Source: Argentina anserina (lineage: Eukaryota; Streptophyta; Magnoliopsida; Rosales; Rosaceae). Taken from it: a stretch of 64,000 nt of DNA. Below the pieces are notes generated by a model. The model did not search any database. It was given only the letters and a program-made list of their open reading frames with translations, and was not told the DNA's origin. The stretch is from contig NC_065874.1 in assembly GCF_933775445.1 (NCBI RefSeq), positions 29,706,501-29,770,500 of the forward strand. Direction: 5' to 3'. Below are positions 39,042 to 51,360 of the stretch, piece by piece. Within the stretch, counting starts at the first letter, position 1; each line of letters opens with the position of its first letter. Both the position numbers and the translations under genes were made by a program.

Positions 39042-39070
39042 CTAGATTGCAACCCGCGCGTTGCTGCGGG
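39042..39070 (-). mobile_element. Probable Helitron 3' terminus
   Basis: The minus strand reads a GC-rich hairpin CCCGCAGCAACGCGCGGG, seven bases (TTGCAAT), CTAG, then T. A short GC hairpin shortly before CTRR, with T as the flanking base, is the Helitron 3' end signature. The body would extend to higher coordinates; I could not find a matching 5' TC end, so length and content are unknown. Confidence 0.5.
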
Positions 39071-41872
39071 CATTATTTCAAGAAGCAAAAGTATTGTAAC
39101 TGGAATGAACCATAGACAAAGTTATTATTTGCAACAGATTCCTAGGACATATACGCGGGCAAACATGAGTATGAGAGTTTGATATCCACTTTTGAACTCA
39201 ATTCTTGACTTCTTTAGTTTGAGACAAAAGTTGTTCCAAAATAGTCATAGGGGAAGACCACCCACTTCTAATCCTACTATGCTTTATGCTTGGCTTTGCT
39301 TCATTTACCTGTGCAAAAGGAACACATAATACGCTGATTGGAAATGTATTTGTAATGAAATTGGAATCCTCTGATAAAATTGGAACACAATATACACTCC
39401 ATACAATATATTTGTGTAAATGACTTTGCCCCTTTTTACTTTTGATCTCTGCCTAATATGGCTTAATTATCCAGGAATGAGCCTATCCTAGTTTACAGTT
39501 ATGCATTTGTTTCTATATATACACAAAAGCTGTTAGCTTATTACTAAAAATTTTACTTGCTTCAATATCTTCAGTACAAAGGTGTTGGGTTATTATACCT
39601 TGGAGTCTGCCCAAAAAAAATGACTTGCTTCAAACAATTTCAAAGATGCTGATAAATGAGACGGTGCATAGAAGATTAAAAGGATAACAATTACGTACCT
39701 AATGTCTGGTATACTAACATAAATTTCTGAGAAGAGATTACTATCGTATTAAAATCCATTAGCCAAGGAGGCCAAGTATTGAAACCTTGCAAAAGAACCA
39801 AGAGTGAAAGACGATATCTATGATGTGAAGTAAGTTATGAAGTGAATCAAGTTATGCACTGATGGCTGAATACAATGATAATTTTTATGGTACTGAAATC
39901 AACAAATTCTATTGTTGTTTTTACAATTTTAAATGGAAGTGTGGAAACCTTAAATCACAAAATAAAGAGATTGCTCTGCTTTATTGTTAATGAATAATAT
40001 CCAAACAACCCAACAAATAATAAGATTTATTTATGTAATTCATCTCTAATCCATAGCTATATTAATGATTTACTTGGTAGGATGGTTCCATCTATTTTAG
40101 CTCATTATCTTCCCAATGATAATGGTCAAGTAGGTTTAATGAGAAACTAACGATTTTTTTTTTGGAACTTTGAAGGCAACGAAAAAAACATAAACTTATT
40201 ACTATAAGCAATCTTTTTGTTTTGAAATTGACATTATCATAGACAGACATTTCTTAGTAACATATGATTTTTTTTCTTCTTTTCAAAAGGCATATTATTT
40301 CTCTGTAATTGTGCAGTCACATAAACATTGCACAATTACCTAATAACATAAGCATACAAAACTAAAAAGAAGTTCATCACAATAACTAAAAGATGATGCT
40401 GTCAAGAATTCAAACTGCTATCAGGTTGCGAATAAATCACCCACACCCAAGAATTTAACATTCACATAAAGAAGATCGAAAACAATAAAATTCATTACCT
40501 GATTGTTGTGAAGTCCAATAAAGTTGCGAAATCAAGAGAGTAGCGGGAGATAGAGATAGATCAATTGAATCTTGTGACCCCTGACTCACCAAAAGAAAGC
40601 CCAGAATATAAATTTAAATTCACCCTAGGAAAAACAACAAATTAAATTTTTTTTATCATATTCACAACTCGAAGGAAACACAACCCCGAACTATAGCACC
40701 AATTGATATAAACCAACCTCATAAACAAAATAAAATGATTCGCTTGAACACCTATGAATACCAAGCTGCTCCCCACCTCTAATCTGTATGTAGTTTTGTA
40801 TTTTTAATTAATATTTGTTACTTGATTCTCCCAATATATCCTGAACCTTCAGGAGGCACTAAACTTCAAAAATGATCAACCAAATAAAAAGCTTACATGA
40901 AGCTTGTAAATCAATAGATCCATAGTTAGCAAAATGGTTAACCATATCATGAGTTTCATCCAATTATTTCCTTAATAATATGTTGTCTGCATCAAATAAT
41001 ATAACAAAGCATTGCCATTGAAACTTACTGTGTAACTGATCCTGCTCTTGATTAACTACTTGTTGATTCCTTGTCGCTTGGATCTTTAAAACAGCTGTAA
41101 AATTCATAGATTAGTAAGAAAAAGGTAACATACAAAGAGTAAAGACCACGTGACTAAAATTAGAAAACCAAAAAATAGTGAATGAAAACAATAGAGATTT
41201 TAGATTTTCATTTTAAGTGCCTCATTTTTTGTTAATTATTTCTCATTTGTATGAATACAAAACGTAATGCCCATACTAAATTTGTGAATTCTTAACACGA
41301 ACAAAATCAATGATGTATAATTGAGATTTAATGATCAAGAACAGCAAAACAGAAGAAAGAAACAATATATGAATATCAACCCTCCTAAAACTCAGATTCG
41401 CAGTATATGATCTATTTCGATGTATATTAAGCATAAAGTCTGTAATGATCAATTAATTTCAAAAGGCTAATAGCAATTGATAGGTGCATTTGTCATATCT
41501 ACTTTGTAAGACACATATGCATTGGATCCCCAGCACTACCAATTACTTCAGCTATATCAAAGTTAATGGCAATGGATATGTGCAGCTTCCATATAAACTT
41601 TGTTAAGCCTATGGTCATGCTTATGCTGTAAGTACTTTTTTTTTATGGAAACAAACTCATATATCTGGATAGAAAGAAACCCGTACCCAAACAATCTTGC
41701 AATTCTACTCTAGAGTCTAACAATCTAGAGCTAATACCAGTTCTTCAATCATCTAGGAAGTATGATCAAATTATATCCTATAGCTACAATTCAAATTATA
41801 TTACTCTGTTAAATGTGTTTCTAATCTCGATTACCGACACATTAGAACTAATTAATCGACATTTAGCTTAAA
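39071..41872. other. AT-rich DNA, possibly Helitron body; no gene recognised
   Basis: No open frame of note and no domain. The region 39600-41100 has exon/intron-like alternation of composition, but nothing that I can translate into a known protein on either strand. Confidence 0.4.
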
Positions 41873-44632
41873 TGTCAAGTATGTAGTTCAATACGTCATT
41901 ATTATACTGCACGTCGCCACGAGCTCGGAAATGTCTTCGGAGTATTTTTCCGACGCTCGGTTTTGTTTTAACGATTTTCTAAAGTTGTGTTTTGTTTTAA
42001 AGTAATTTTCTGTTTGGGTATTTGTTTTTTTTTTTAGCCCAGCCTTCTTCAACTTGACCCGGGCCCGAGCCCGATCCCAACTTCTTTTTTCTTTTCTTCC
42101 TCGCGTTCTCTCTATCTCTCTCTCCCCCTCATTTTCTTTTTTCTTCTAATGTTCCTTCTTCTTCATCGAGACCACTCCGAACCACCGCAAAAACCTTCAC
42201 CTTAATTGACTGTCGTCGTTCCGGCGAGACTAGGGCATGCACAACCACCATCTTGACCGCCTCTTCTTCCCCTTCACAACCATGTGTCTTGATCGTCTTT
42301 TCACCATTGGTTTTGGTGAAATCGAACCAAAAGCAGTGAGACTCCTTTGGAGATTTTCCGGTGATTCCATGACTTCCGATGAGCTCTTGGCCTCCTTTTC
42401 GGTAAGACTAAGCTTCTATCTTAATTCCCAATCAATTCCACCTTTTGTTTCGTCGAATTGAAGTTTAACCCAATTTCAATTTTTCTGGGTTGTAACCACT
42501 GTCGCATCACCATCATCGAGCTACCTTTCCGGCGAGTTTTGGAACTCCAACGAGCACAGTCTATCATCGGAGGTAAACCCACTGTTTCTTTAAATCCCCA
42601 AGCTCGGTTCTTTATTAAAGTGTTGGAAACAAATCCCAAAATTTTCCACCTTTTTCTTCTGTTTTGCAAATTATTGAGCTCTTTCGATTTTTACTTCACC
42701 ATTGACGAGAGTCATTGATTTCTACATGTCGGAATGGGCTTGGAGGTTCAACAGCTGGGAATTTAGGATAGTAACAATGAAGATGGAGGACTGCAGCAGC
42801 TCGGATTAAGGACAATGACTTGAGGAGGTAGCAATTTTGCTCCTAACCCTCTAATTGATGTATTTTCGTGCTTTTGGTTGTTGTTGGATTTGTTGTGGAG
42901 GTTGTATTGATGTTGTATGTCGATTTAAGAGTGTTAGAATATGATTTTTGCAACCGGAAACATGATCGGAGAAGCATGGGGTGAATTCTCCTATTTTTAC
43001 CATTTTACTTTTACCCTTTTACTATTTATATGTGATGTGAAATTACCAAAATGCCCCTGGAAGTTTTATTGTTATTATTTACTATTTGACTTTGACTGTT
43101 TTATCCTAAGTTACCTTTTACCATTTACTAAATGATTTTAACAGTTTTACTTTTACCTACAGTAACATAGTGAAAACCCAATTTTAACTAAAAAGTCGAC
43201 GAATAAACGTAACTTTTAGTTACGATTAATGTTAGTTCTGATTTTCGTCCGGTTCGAGAATCGAGAACTATTTAATTTAGAAATGTGTCGGTATGATAAA
43301 TAAGTTGTCTATATGATTTTGAGTAACTTTTATATCCATAAAGTATGCTTGGTATTGATCGTTTATGAAGTTGGATTATTTCCAGATTTTCCAAGAATTG
43401 GTCAACATGGTCAATTACTGGTCAAACCAGGAAAGACTTGGTCAACAAAAAGTCAAAGTTTGACTTTCCTGGTCAAACTATGAAAAGGATTGAGTTGAAA
43501 TTGACTCTTTATATAATTCATAAATTCAGAGTTGATGCTACGAGATCAAGCAGTGGAGCAACAACAACAGCTAATTCTATTGATTTGGATAACTGCTGAG
43601 ATTCTACATGTCATTCCAGGTAGGGGAGCTAACCCTCATATGTTGATTTTAGGCCAATTATAATTGCATTGTCTAGTTCTCAGTTGAATGATTTATTATG
43701 CATTAAATGTGTTGTGAAAACCCGAGACTATGCACAATTTCGAGATAGGGTAAGTAGTGAAACCTCACGTGTGTGGACTTGAGAGTGACGAGCGCTTAGC
43801 ATTTTAGGCAATCCTAAGGTGTCGATGACCGTGAACCTTCGGAGGGGCAATGCCCTATTTATTATTGGATCTATTCTATTCTATACTATTGAGGGCATTC
43901 GGTTTAAATGGACACTCTCGCTATTCTGTTATTATAACAGACGTGTAGTTGGCTTCGACTATTTAGTCGCTATGATCGGTCGAGTATTGCTTGAAGTTGA
44001 ATTTGCCATACCCTACATTTGGAGCTCCACAAATTCTTTTAGCATGATTGTATCCCAAACTTGCATTATTTTAATTAAATAGTTTTCTATGTGCTAAACT
44101 ACCCTCAACGTTTTATAAAACTTATCCTTACCTGATTTTGGTTTTCAAAGGTCATGGGTGGGCTGGCCCCTACTGGGCAAGCGAGAACGACGCTAACCCT
44201 TACGATAGTTGTCTTGTAGGTCCAATTGTTATTTATGGAGCTATGAGCCTCATTTGAGAGTTAGTGTTCGTGTTCACCCTCATGCATCTCATTCTCGTGT
44301 CTTGTATCAATATTTTCAAATAAAGTTTCACGAGGTTGTTTGTTTCTTTAGTTATTCTTGCCACTTTTGTATAAAATTTGGTTGCCTACTTATTTAATTT
44401 GGGTCAGTGGAATTGACACTACCTTCCGCATTCTTGTTGTATAAATTTATTTATTTTCGCGGAAATGTAAAGTAGTATCATTTATTTTCTTGAACGTGTT
44501 TGTCTTGTCTAAAATCTTTTACGTACTTGTTCACGTTAGTGAGTGTCTGAGCGAAACCTAATCGTTATGTGTGCTTGCTAATCTTCTTTTAAATCCTAAT
44601 ATACTGTTCATGTTCTAATTCGGGATGTGACA
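41873..44632 (-). mobile_element. 2.7-kb repeat, copy 1 (solo LTR or non-autonomous element)
   Basis: Shares with copy 2 (45574-48287), in the same order: GACGCTCGGTT (41952), a CT-rich stretch, TGATCGGAGAAG (42964), an ATTACCAAAATGCCC block, CCAGGTAGGGGAGC (43617), GGGCAAGCGAGAACGACGCT, and the terminus GGGATGTGACA. On the minus strand it starts TGTCACATCCCG and ends near CTTGACA. TG...CA ends with no gag-pol suggest a large solo LTR of a Ty3/gypsy-type element; a DNA transposon with short TIRs is the alternative. Open stretches inside (for example 42237-42461, 43819-44082) have no known domain. No clear target duplication. Confidence 0.5.
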
Positions 44633-45330
44633 GAATGACAACAACATTATATCATCAACGTAATTATGTGAAGCTAGATTGCATCTTACAACACCTTTTT
44701 AATTCAATCCATATATTTTAGTAGTATAAAACCTAAGTACCCACAACATAAATCCCACGTTTGGGCATTTGATAGAATCTCACACTTCTTTAAGCAAGCT
44801 GACTCGAAATGAAAAGTTGAAAACCGGGCAAATGGGTTTATGCCAAAATATGCAAGATTTAGTAGAATGATACATATGAAAAAAAAACAAAAAAAAAACA
44901 CCCAATTCACATTTTGAATCACAAATTTAAAATTAAAGGTAGAAAACGAAGAACCTTGATATGAGCCGAACTATCGGGGATGGTGATAGATTCATGTTGT
45001 TTGACGACATCGTATGGATATCGCGCAACCTAGATTGTTTTATAAGATTCCCATATTGATTAGATGCTTCAAAATAGAGAAAGAAGAGAGGGGTAAAATT
45101 TGAGATAAGCGAAAGATGGAGGGAGAGAGAGAGTCGGCGAGAGCGCGAGAAGCTTCAAGGAGGAGAACAACGATTATGACACGTGTGATCATCAGTAGGG
45201 GGTTTTATACCTCGTAAAATGGCAGGACCAATTAACAGAAAATAGAGGGCACAACTGTAATTTCCGCGCAAGTTGGGAACAATGTTTAGCTACAGCACAC
45301 CGACTAACTAAAAAATAATATATAGTAAAT
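44633..45330. other. Spacer between repeat copy 1 and TRIM-2
   Basis: No gene. 44876-44900 is A-rich; 45110-45180 is purine-rich (GAGAGAGAG) then CACGTGT. Confidence 0.4.
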
Positions 45331-45849
45331 TGTTCAGAATATACACCCCACATTGGAAATTGAGACCTATTGTGTAAGTTTATAAGAGTTTGGGTCACTT
45401 CATCAATTGCTAATTGATTTTCGATATGGACCTCATATCACTTTATCATGGTATCAAAGTGGGTTACTCAAGTCCACCAGTGAAACTCAAATAGCCACAC
45501 AAACTCCACATCACTCAAAATATTGTCCACATTTGTGAGCCCCTAAAAAATATATTTATCTTTCCAGCGTAGTTGTCACGTTAACCAACATTTTTCCGAG
45601 ATTTCAAATTTTTGGTTTCTTATTTTTGTGTCAGACTACGCGTTGTAACGAGCGCGGAGGTATTCGTGGAATATTTTGATGACGCTCGGTTAATTTTCTA
45701 CACATTTACGAAGTTAACGGTTTTAAAACTGTATTTTCAGAAATTCCTATTTTCTATTTTTTTAATCTTGACCGTCCATTTTAACAAATTGATCTGGACC
45801 GTCGGATCAACCTAATACACTCACACACACCACCACCACTTCTCTCTTT

Positions 45850-45861
45850 CTCTCTCCGTCC

Positions 45862-45907
<46 letters not shown>

Positions 45908-45912
45908 CCTCT
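45850..45912 (+). repeat. (CT)n microsatellite
   Basis: Nearly pure CT dinucleotides over about 60 bases with small interruptions. Copy 1 has a shorter CT-rich stretch at the same place. Confidence 0.8.
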
Positions 45913-47714
45913 CTGCTGCAACGCAACAACACCACCGACACAGCTTCACCGCCCCCTAGCGCCACCGTCTCGCTACCACCAAAATCTTCCTTTCATTCTC
46001 ATCTTCAAAACTAAGTCCTTGCATGTGAGATTTAACCAATTCTACGATGAGATCGAGTTTGAGGCAGTGGAGGTCCGACGTCGATTTCCCGAGCTCTAGC
46101 GATGTTGTGGAGCTTCTCTTGGTAAATTTCCCTTCCTTATTCAATTAGTGATACTGTCCCCCATGGATTTCTTGAGATTGAAGCCTAATCTCTCTTTTCC
46201 ATCCTCCTATTTCGTTACGCCGTGAAACCCCCAACACCGGCAACTCTTTATGTGGCTTATGAGTAACCTGGTTGCAAGGAGGCTCAAAGGAGACTCAAGA
46301 GCTCAGTTGTAGCTCACTGGAGCCTTAGAGGAGCAGCAGCCACCGTGGGAGGAGAGCAACGCCTCCGGTTTAAGTTCGGCGACTCGTTGAGGTAGGAATT
46401 GAACTCTAATCCCACTGATTTTGGCATGGTTGTGTTTCAATTGTTGTTTCGATTCTTTCTGTTTATTTGCGTGTCGATTTAGTTGTGATTGGAGTATGGA
46501 TTTCTAGCATAAATCGTTGATCGGAGAAGAAGGGTAAAAACCCTACTTTTTTCCTATTACAGTTTCACCTTGTTACCGTTTACTGTCACTGAGAAAATAC
46601 CAAAATGTCCCTCTTACTTTCAGTAATTACGGTCTTACCCTAACAGTAAATAAGTTGAAAATTTACTTACTGTTTTACCCAAATAGTAATTAATTTACTT
46701 TTTATTTAATTCTCATTTCAACATTTTTTTACCTTTAGGTTTCTCGATTTAAATCGGATTAAGGAAAATTAGTAACATTTCACTAAAACGTAATTTTAGC
46801 TTTACGGTTAATTCTTAAACTCGATTTCTACCCGGATCTGAAATCGAGGGACTCTTAAGCGTGAGAGACTTAAATGCCGGAAGAATTAATTTAAAATTTT
46901 CATTTATCGATTATTCGCGTCTTAAATCTAAGATACGAATTTCTATAAAATAAATTCACACTCACATTTTGAAAAGTTAACTGACCATCCTGATACCTCG
47001 ACTCGGGTAGTCAAACTAGTCAAACCGATGTTCAATTACTAAATTGACTAAAAACGTCATGGACCTTACTTTTTCATTTTTTCGTTATTATATAGCTATG
47101 AGAGGAGCTTCAGGGACGTGATCCTACTCGGAGCGAGACTTGGGGCACGGACTTCGGCACTGCTATATCAGGTAGGGGAGCCGCCCGCTAGGGTGAGTCG
47201 GTACCTTCCGGATTAGTGTTATATATAATGTACATGTTATACGTCTTTATCGCATGTTGCATTCATTATCACTTTACTTTGGTCATATTGTCTTTAGATT
47301 GACCATTTTTATTTATGCATGATTATAAATCGGTGATTCCGTGTACTAATGTCTGGCACCGCATGTTTTATTATTATATGGTGAATCTCGCGTCCTAATA
47401 TCCGGGCACCATGATTTATCCACTGTGAATCCGTTTTCCTGATATCCGGCACCGTGTGGTTAATTACTATAGTGATAACCTTGTCTTGATGTCTGACATC
47501 ATAGTACATTATTGGCTCTCAGTTCGCTTGAAAACGAACCTTAGAACCGGTCGGGTTGGATATACCATATCGGCGCATTTGATATTTCGAGCCGAGTTGC
47601 ATATTTTACATCTGCATGATTTTACTTGACTTGTCATAAATCTTACGAGACTTGTTACAGTCTCGGTTGGACTTTCGTTATGTGTTATTACGCTAATAGT
47701 CTATTTATATACTG

Positions 47715-47716
<2 letters not shown>

Positions 47717-47752
<36 letters not shown>
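47717..47752 (+). repeat. (TA)n microsatellite
   Basis: Two runs of AT/TA dinucleotides separated by GT; not present in copy 1 of the surrounding repeat. Confidence 0.75.
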
Positions 47753-48443
47753 GGTTTTCAAACATAACTACGGCTGGGTCGTCTCACCCCCATCGGGTTA
47801 GCGAGGACGAGTGCTCATCCCTACTTTTCAGGTACCTGGCAGACAGTTCGCGAGGACTTCGATTAGGTGCTAGTGTCGTTGCATCACTCGTGGTTCACTT
47901 TCGATACCGATGAGCCAGCTTTCGGTGTGATTTCTTATTTACCCGATCTTCGTTTATACTTCAACAACTGCACGACACGTACTCTGTTACTTTTCATTTC
48001 AGTTATGCGGTTATTTCTTTTGGCCCGTATATATTATGATAACGCATTTTTCTCATGTCATACTTGAACTTTAATTTTATTTACTACCTTCCGCTTATTT
48101 GTATTTATTCGGTAAATTGAGCTTCAGTTATTTTTATCCCAAATTTATTATTATTTACTTATCCCATAGCCTTGTAGTCGTAAGTTGGCGTTGTCGATGC
48201 GTAGGATCCTGTATCGATCGGTACTAACTTAGGACTACGGCGATTACTGCTGCATTTCAGGACTGAAAATGGTCTCGGGGTGTGACAACATTTGTAGTTT
48301 GAAATTCACCACATATACGAAGGCATGTTAAGAATATACATCTCACATCGGGAATTGAGACCTAGCATGTAGGTTTATAAAGGTTTGGGTCACTTCATCT
48401 ATTGCCAATTTATTTTAGATGTGAATCTCATATCACTTTATCA

Positions 48444-48619
48444 TATATAACATGATCATTATTCATCCATTTGCCTCATTAGTTAAGTCAAATGTAGCCA
48501 ATCAATGTAAAACTATTATTAGTTTTGCATCTTACAAAAAGACCAAGAATTCGTAATTTTATTCTTTTCGGCTCTTGAGGTCCAATTTTATTCTGCCCGA
48601 TCTTTCGTTCCCTTTAGTA

Positions 48620-48661
<42 letters not shown>

Positions 48662-49180
48662 GAAGAGTTTCCAATTTCATGACATTGATCTCGTCTATTC
48701 AAATTATCAATCCTTAGTTAATCAATATCAGTTTTTTTATACTATTAGTTAATGATATGTTATTTTATTGTGGGATTCTGATCGAGTTTGTAATACAGTA
48801 TTAGGGATCAGTTAAGAAGTAAGAACTGGTTAGGCAGCTAGCTAGAGATTGATTTTTCTTACTCTATATATAGCAGTCTTTTGCAGCTTCATTGTGACGT
48901 CATTTAATTGTTAGTGAAGCTAAACTTGAGTAGGCGAGTTACGCATAAATGTTAACTATATATAACTAGGAAGGTAATGTTTAACGTTTTAAATGTTAGA
49001 ATCATCAACCTATGGACTCGAATCACTGGCACGTACACCTTTTTATATGTTTTAAAGACCAAATAAAATCAGAGTTCTCTAATATGAAACCGTGCGATCG
49101 GGATTTAGGAATCAACGTACATTTTGCTTCATACCAAAGGCATATTCCAGAACAGGAAAAATAGTCATATAGACTGATTC
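48444..49180. other. Spacer between TRIM-2 and the copia/TRIM-1 composite
   Basis: AT-rich, no gene recognised. It includes the (TA)n tract listed separately. Confidence 0.4.
48628..48658 (+). repeat. (TA)n microsatellite
   Basis: About 15 TA units following an A-run. Confidence 0.75.
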
Positions 49181-49384
49181 GATCTACTCAAAATGGTATA
49201 TTGCTTTGATTAATTGCTAAGCTAATTACATCATGATTTATATATACAATTAATTACCACAAATCACACAAATCACGTCCGTGATTTATGCCGTAAATCA
49301 CGCTAACACTCCCCCTCAAGTTGGCGCATACACATCAACCATGCCCAACTTGCTAAGTGAGTCATAAAATGTCTTTTTAGACAC

Positions 49385-51168
49385 TCATTTTGTGAGCATA
49401 TCGGCAAGTTGTTCTTCTGTAGAAACAAAAGGAAAACTAATGATCTTTGCGTCTACCTTCTCCTTTATAAAGTGACGATCAACCTCCACATATTTTGTAT
49501 GATCATGTTGCACATGATTCTGTGAGATATCAATAGCTGCATTGTTGTCACAGTACAACTTCATAACACACTTAGGCTCAATTCCCAAATCTTGTAGCAA
49601 ATTTCTAAGCCATAACAATTCACACACTCCATGAGCCATACCTCTGTATTCTGCTTCAGCACTAGATCGAGTTACCACTTTTTATTTCTTACTCTTCCAT
49701 GTAACAAGATTACCCCCAACAAAGGTAAAGTACCCTCATGTGAATCTCCGATCTGTAATATTTTCAGTCAAGTCTGCATCTGTGAAGCCACAAACCTCAA
49801 GGATATTATTGTGATTAGAGAACATTACTCATCTCCCTGGAGCTGACTTCAAGTACCTCAAAATCCTTACAACAGTATCCATATGGTCCACACAGGGATT
49901 ATACATGAACTGACTCACTACACTTACTGCATACGCAACATTTGGTCTTATATGTGATAAATAAATTAGGGGTCTAACTAGCCTCTGATAACGAGCTTTT
50001 TCAGTAGGCACTTGTTCTGGATACTATGCTAATCGATGGTTCTGCTCAATAGGAGTATAAATGGGAGTGCAATCCAACATACCTATCTCTGTTAGTAGAT
50101 CAAGGATGTACTTCCTTTGACACAGATAGATACCATCACTTCCACGAGATACCTCAATGCCCAAGAAGTATTTGACTGTACCTAGGTCCTTCATTTCAAA
50201 CTCGGTGGCTAGTTGTTTTTGTAATCTATCCACCTCAACAGTATCATTCCCAGTAACTATCATATCATCAACATATATAATTAGGGTTGTTGCCTTCCCT
50301 TGTTGATGTTTGAGAAATAATGTGTGGTCTGAATTACTCTGTCTGTAGCCAATTTTTCTCATGAACTTTGAGAATCTCCCAAACAAAGCACGAGGTGACT
50401 GTTTAAGACCATAAAAAGACTTTCTCAATCTGCATACAAAGTTATTTGGAGAAGCAGACACATGTACACATATAAAGCACATCTAGGCGGAAGATCCATG
50501 TACACTTCCTCTGTTAGTTCTTCATGAAGGAATGTATTTTTAATATTAAACTGTCTAAGTGACCAGTTTAAGTTAGCAGCAAAAGAGAGCAATACCCGGA
50601 TAATGTTTATCTTTGCAACAGGTGCAAATGTCTCATCATAGTCTATGTCATATGTCTGGGTAAACCCCTTTGCTACTAGGTGTGCTTTATACTGGCTCAC
50701 TGTCCCATCTGGATTATGCTCCATTGTAAACACTCAACGACATCCCACAACCTTCTTGCCATATGGTGAAGACACAAGCTCCCAAGTATCGTTCTTTTGT
50801 AATGCTTCCATCTCTTCTTCCATTGCTTTCCTCCATTTTGGATCTCCCAATGCTTCATGCACTTTGTTAGGTACTGATACAGTAGATATTTGATTCTTAA
50901 ATGACTCATATGACTTAGACAATCTTTTGGTAGATATAAAATTTTCCATAGGATACTTGGCTTTAGCCTGAAGGGTAGGTTCATATTTGTTTGTTGGCTG
51001 ACCCCGAGTAGACCTATTTGGCAAGACATATTGTCTACTATGAGACTCACTAGTATTAGTCCCAATAGAATGACTAACCTCAGATGAGTGATCTTCTTTA
51101 GTATGAGAGCATTGGTTAGGTGGATAAACAACAGTACGGGAGATATGAGGGGGCAGTTGTGTTGTCAT
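49385..51168 (-). pseudogene. Copia reverse transcriptase and RNase H, broken
   Basis: Reverse transcriptase starts around 50850 (KWRKAMEEEMEALQKNDTWE), continues [20 protein letters not shown] and [14 protein letters not shown], and holds the catalytic LIIYVDDMIVTGND near 50265. RNase H (49385-49678) has SSAEAEYRGMAHGVCELLWL and KLYCDNNAAIDIS and ends VDRHFIKEKV...EEQLADMLTK. The domain is split among three frames with at least two frame changes (near 50430-50480 and 50700), and a stop separates it from the RNase H piece near 49680-49830. Confidence 0.85.
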
Positions 51169-51360
51169 CTTCTGGGTCCTGATGCTCTGGAGTAACTATA
51201 CCAGAATTATCTGGTGGTGCCTGTGTAGCTGGCACATTGGTAATCTCAACGGAACCAGTCACCAAATGTACTGGCTCACTTGTCTCCCCCTCTCCATGAT
51301 ACAACTATTCAAAATATGAATTCTCCCCCTGAATAACAGTATCAGAAGAGGTAAAATAGC

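Larger units (their letters stand above)
45574..48287 (-). mobile_element. 2.7-kb repeat, copy 2, inserted in TRIM-2
   Basis: Ends TGTCACG (45574) and GGGGTGTGACA (48287), inverted over six to seven bases; on the minus strand TGTCACACCCCGAG...GTGACA. Landmarks shared with copy 1 in order: GACGCTCGGTT (45693), a long CT microsatellite, TGATCGGAGAAG (46518), AAATACCAAAATGTCCC (46595), ATCAGGTAGGGGAGCC (47167), GGTTAGCGAGGACGAG (47796). Substantially diverged from copy 1. Non-coding. Interpretation as for copy 1: probable solo LTR. Confidence 0.55.
45331..48443 (+). mobile_element. TRIM-2: miniature LTR retrotransposon, split by a nested 2.7-kb element
   Basis: LTRs of 118 bp at 45331-45448 and 48326-48443. 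They start TGTTCAGAATATACA and TGTTAAGAATATACA, and both end CACTTTATCA. A primer-binding site TGGTATCAAAGTGGG follows the first LTR directly (45449-45463). Without the nested element (45574-48287) the internal part is only about 160 bp and non-coding, so this is a terminal-repeat retrotransposon in miniature, mobilised in trans. Flanking 5-mers TAAAT and TATAT are a poor match, so the target duplication is decayed or absent. Confidence 0.75.

Noticed and set aside
45331..45463. LTR plus TGGTATCAAAG as the start of a full copia element
   Set aside because: No gag or pol between the two LTRs; internal part is about 160 bp once the nested element is removed, so it is a TRIM.
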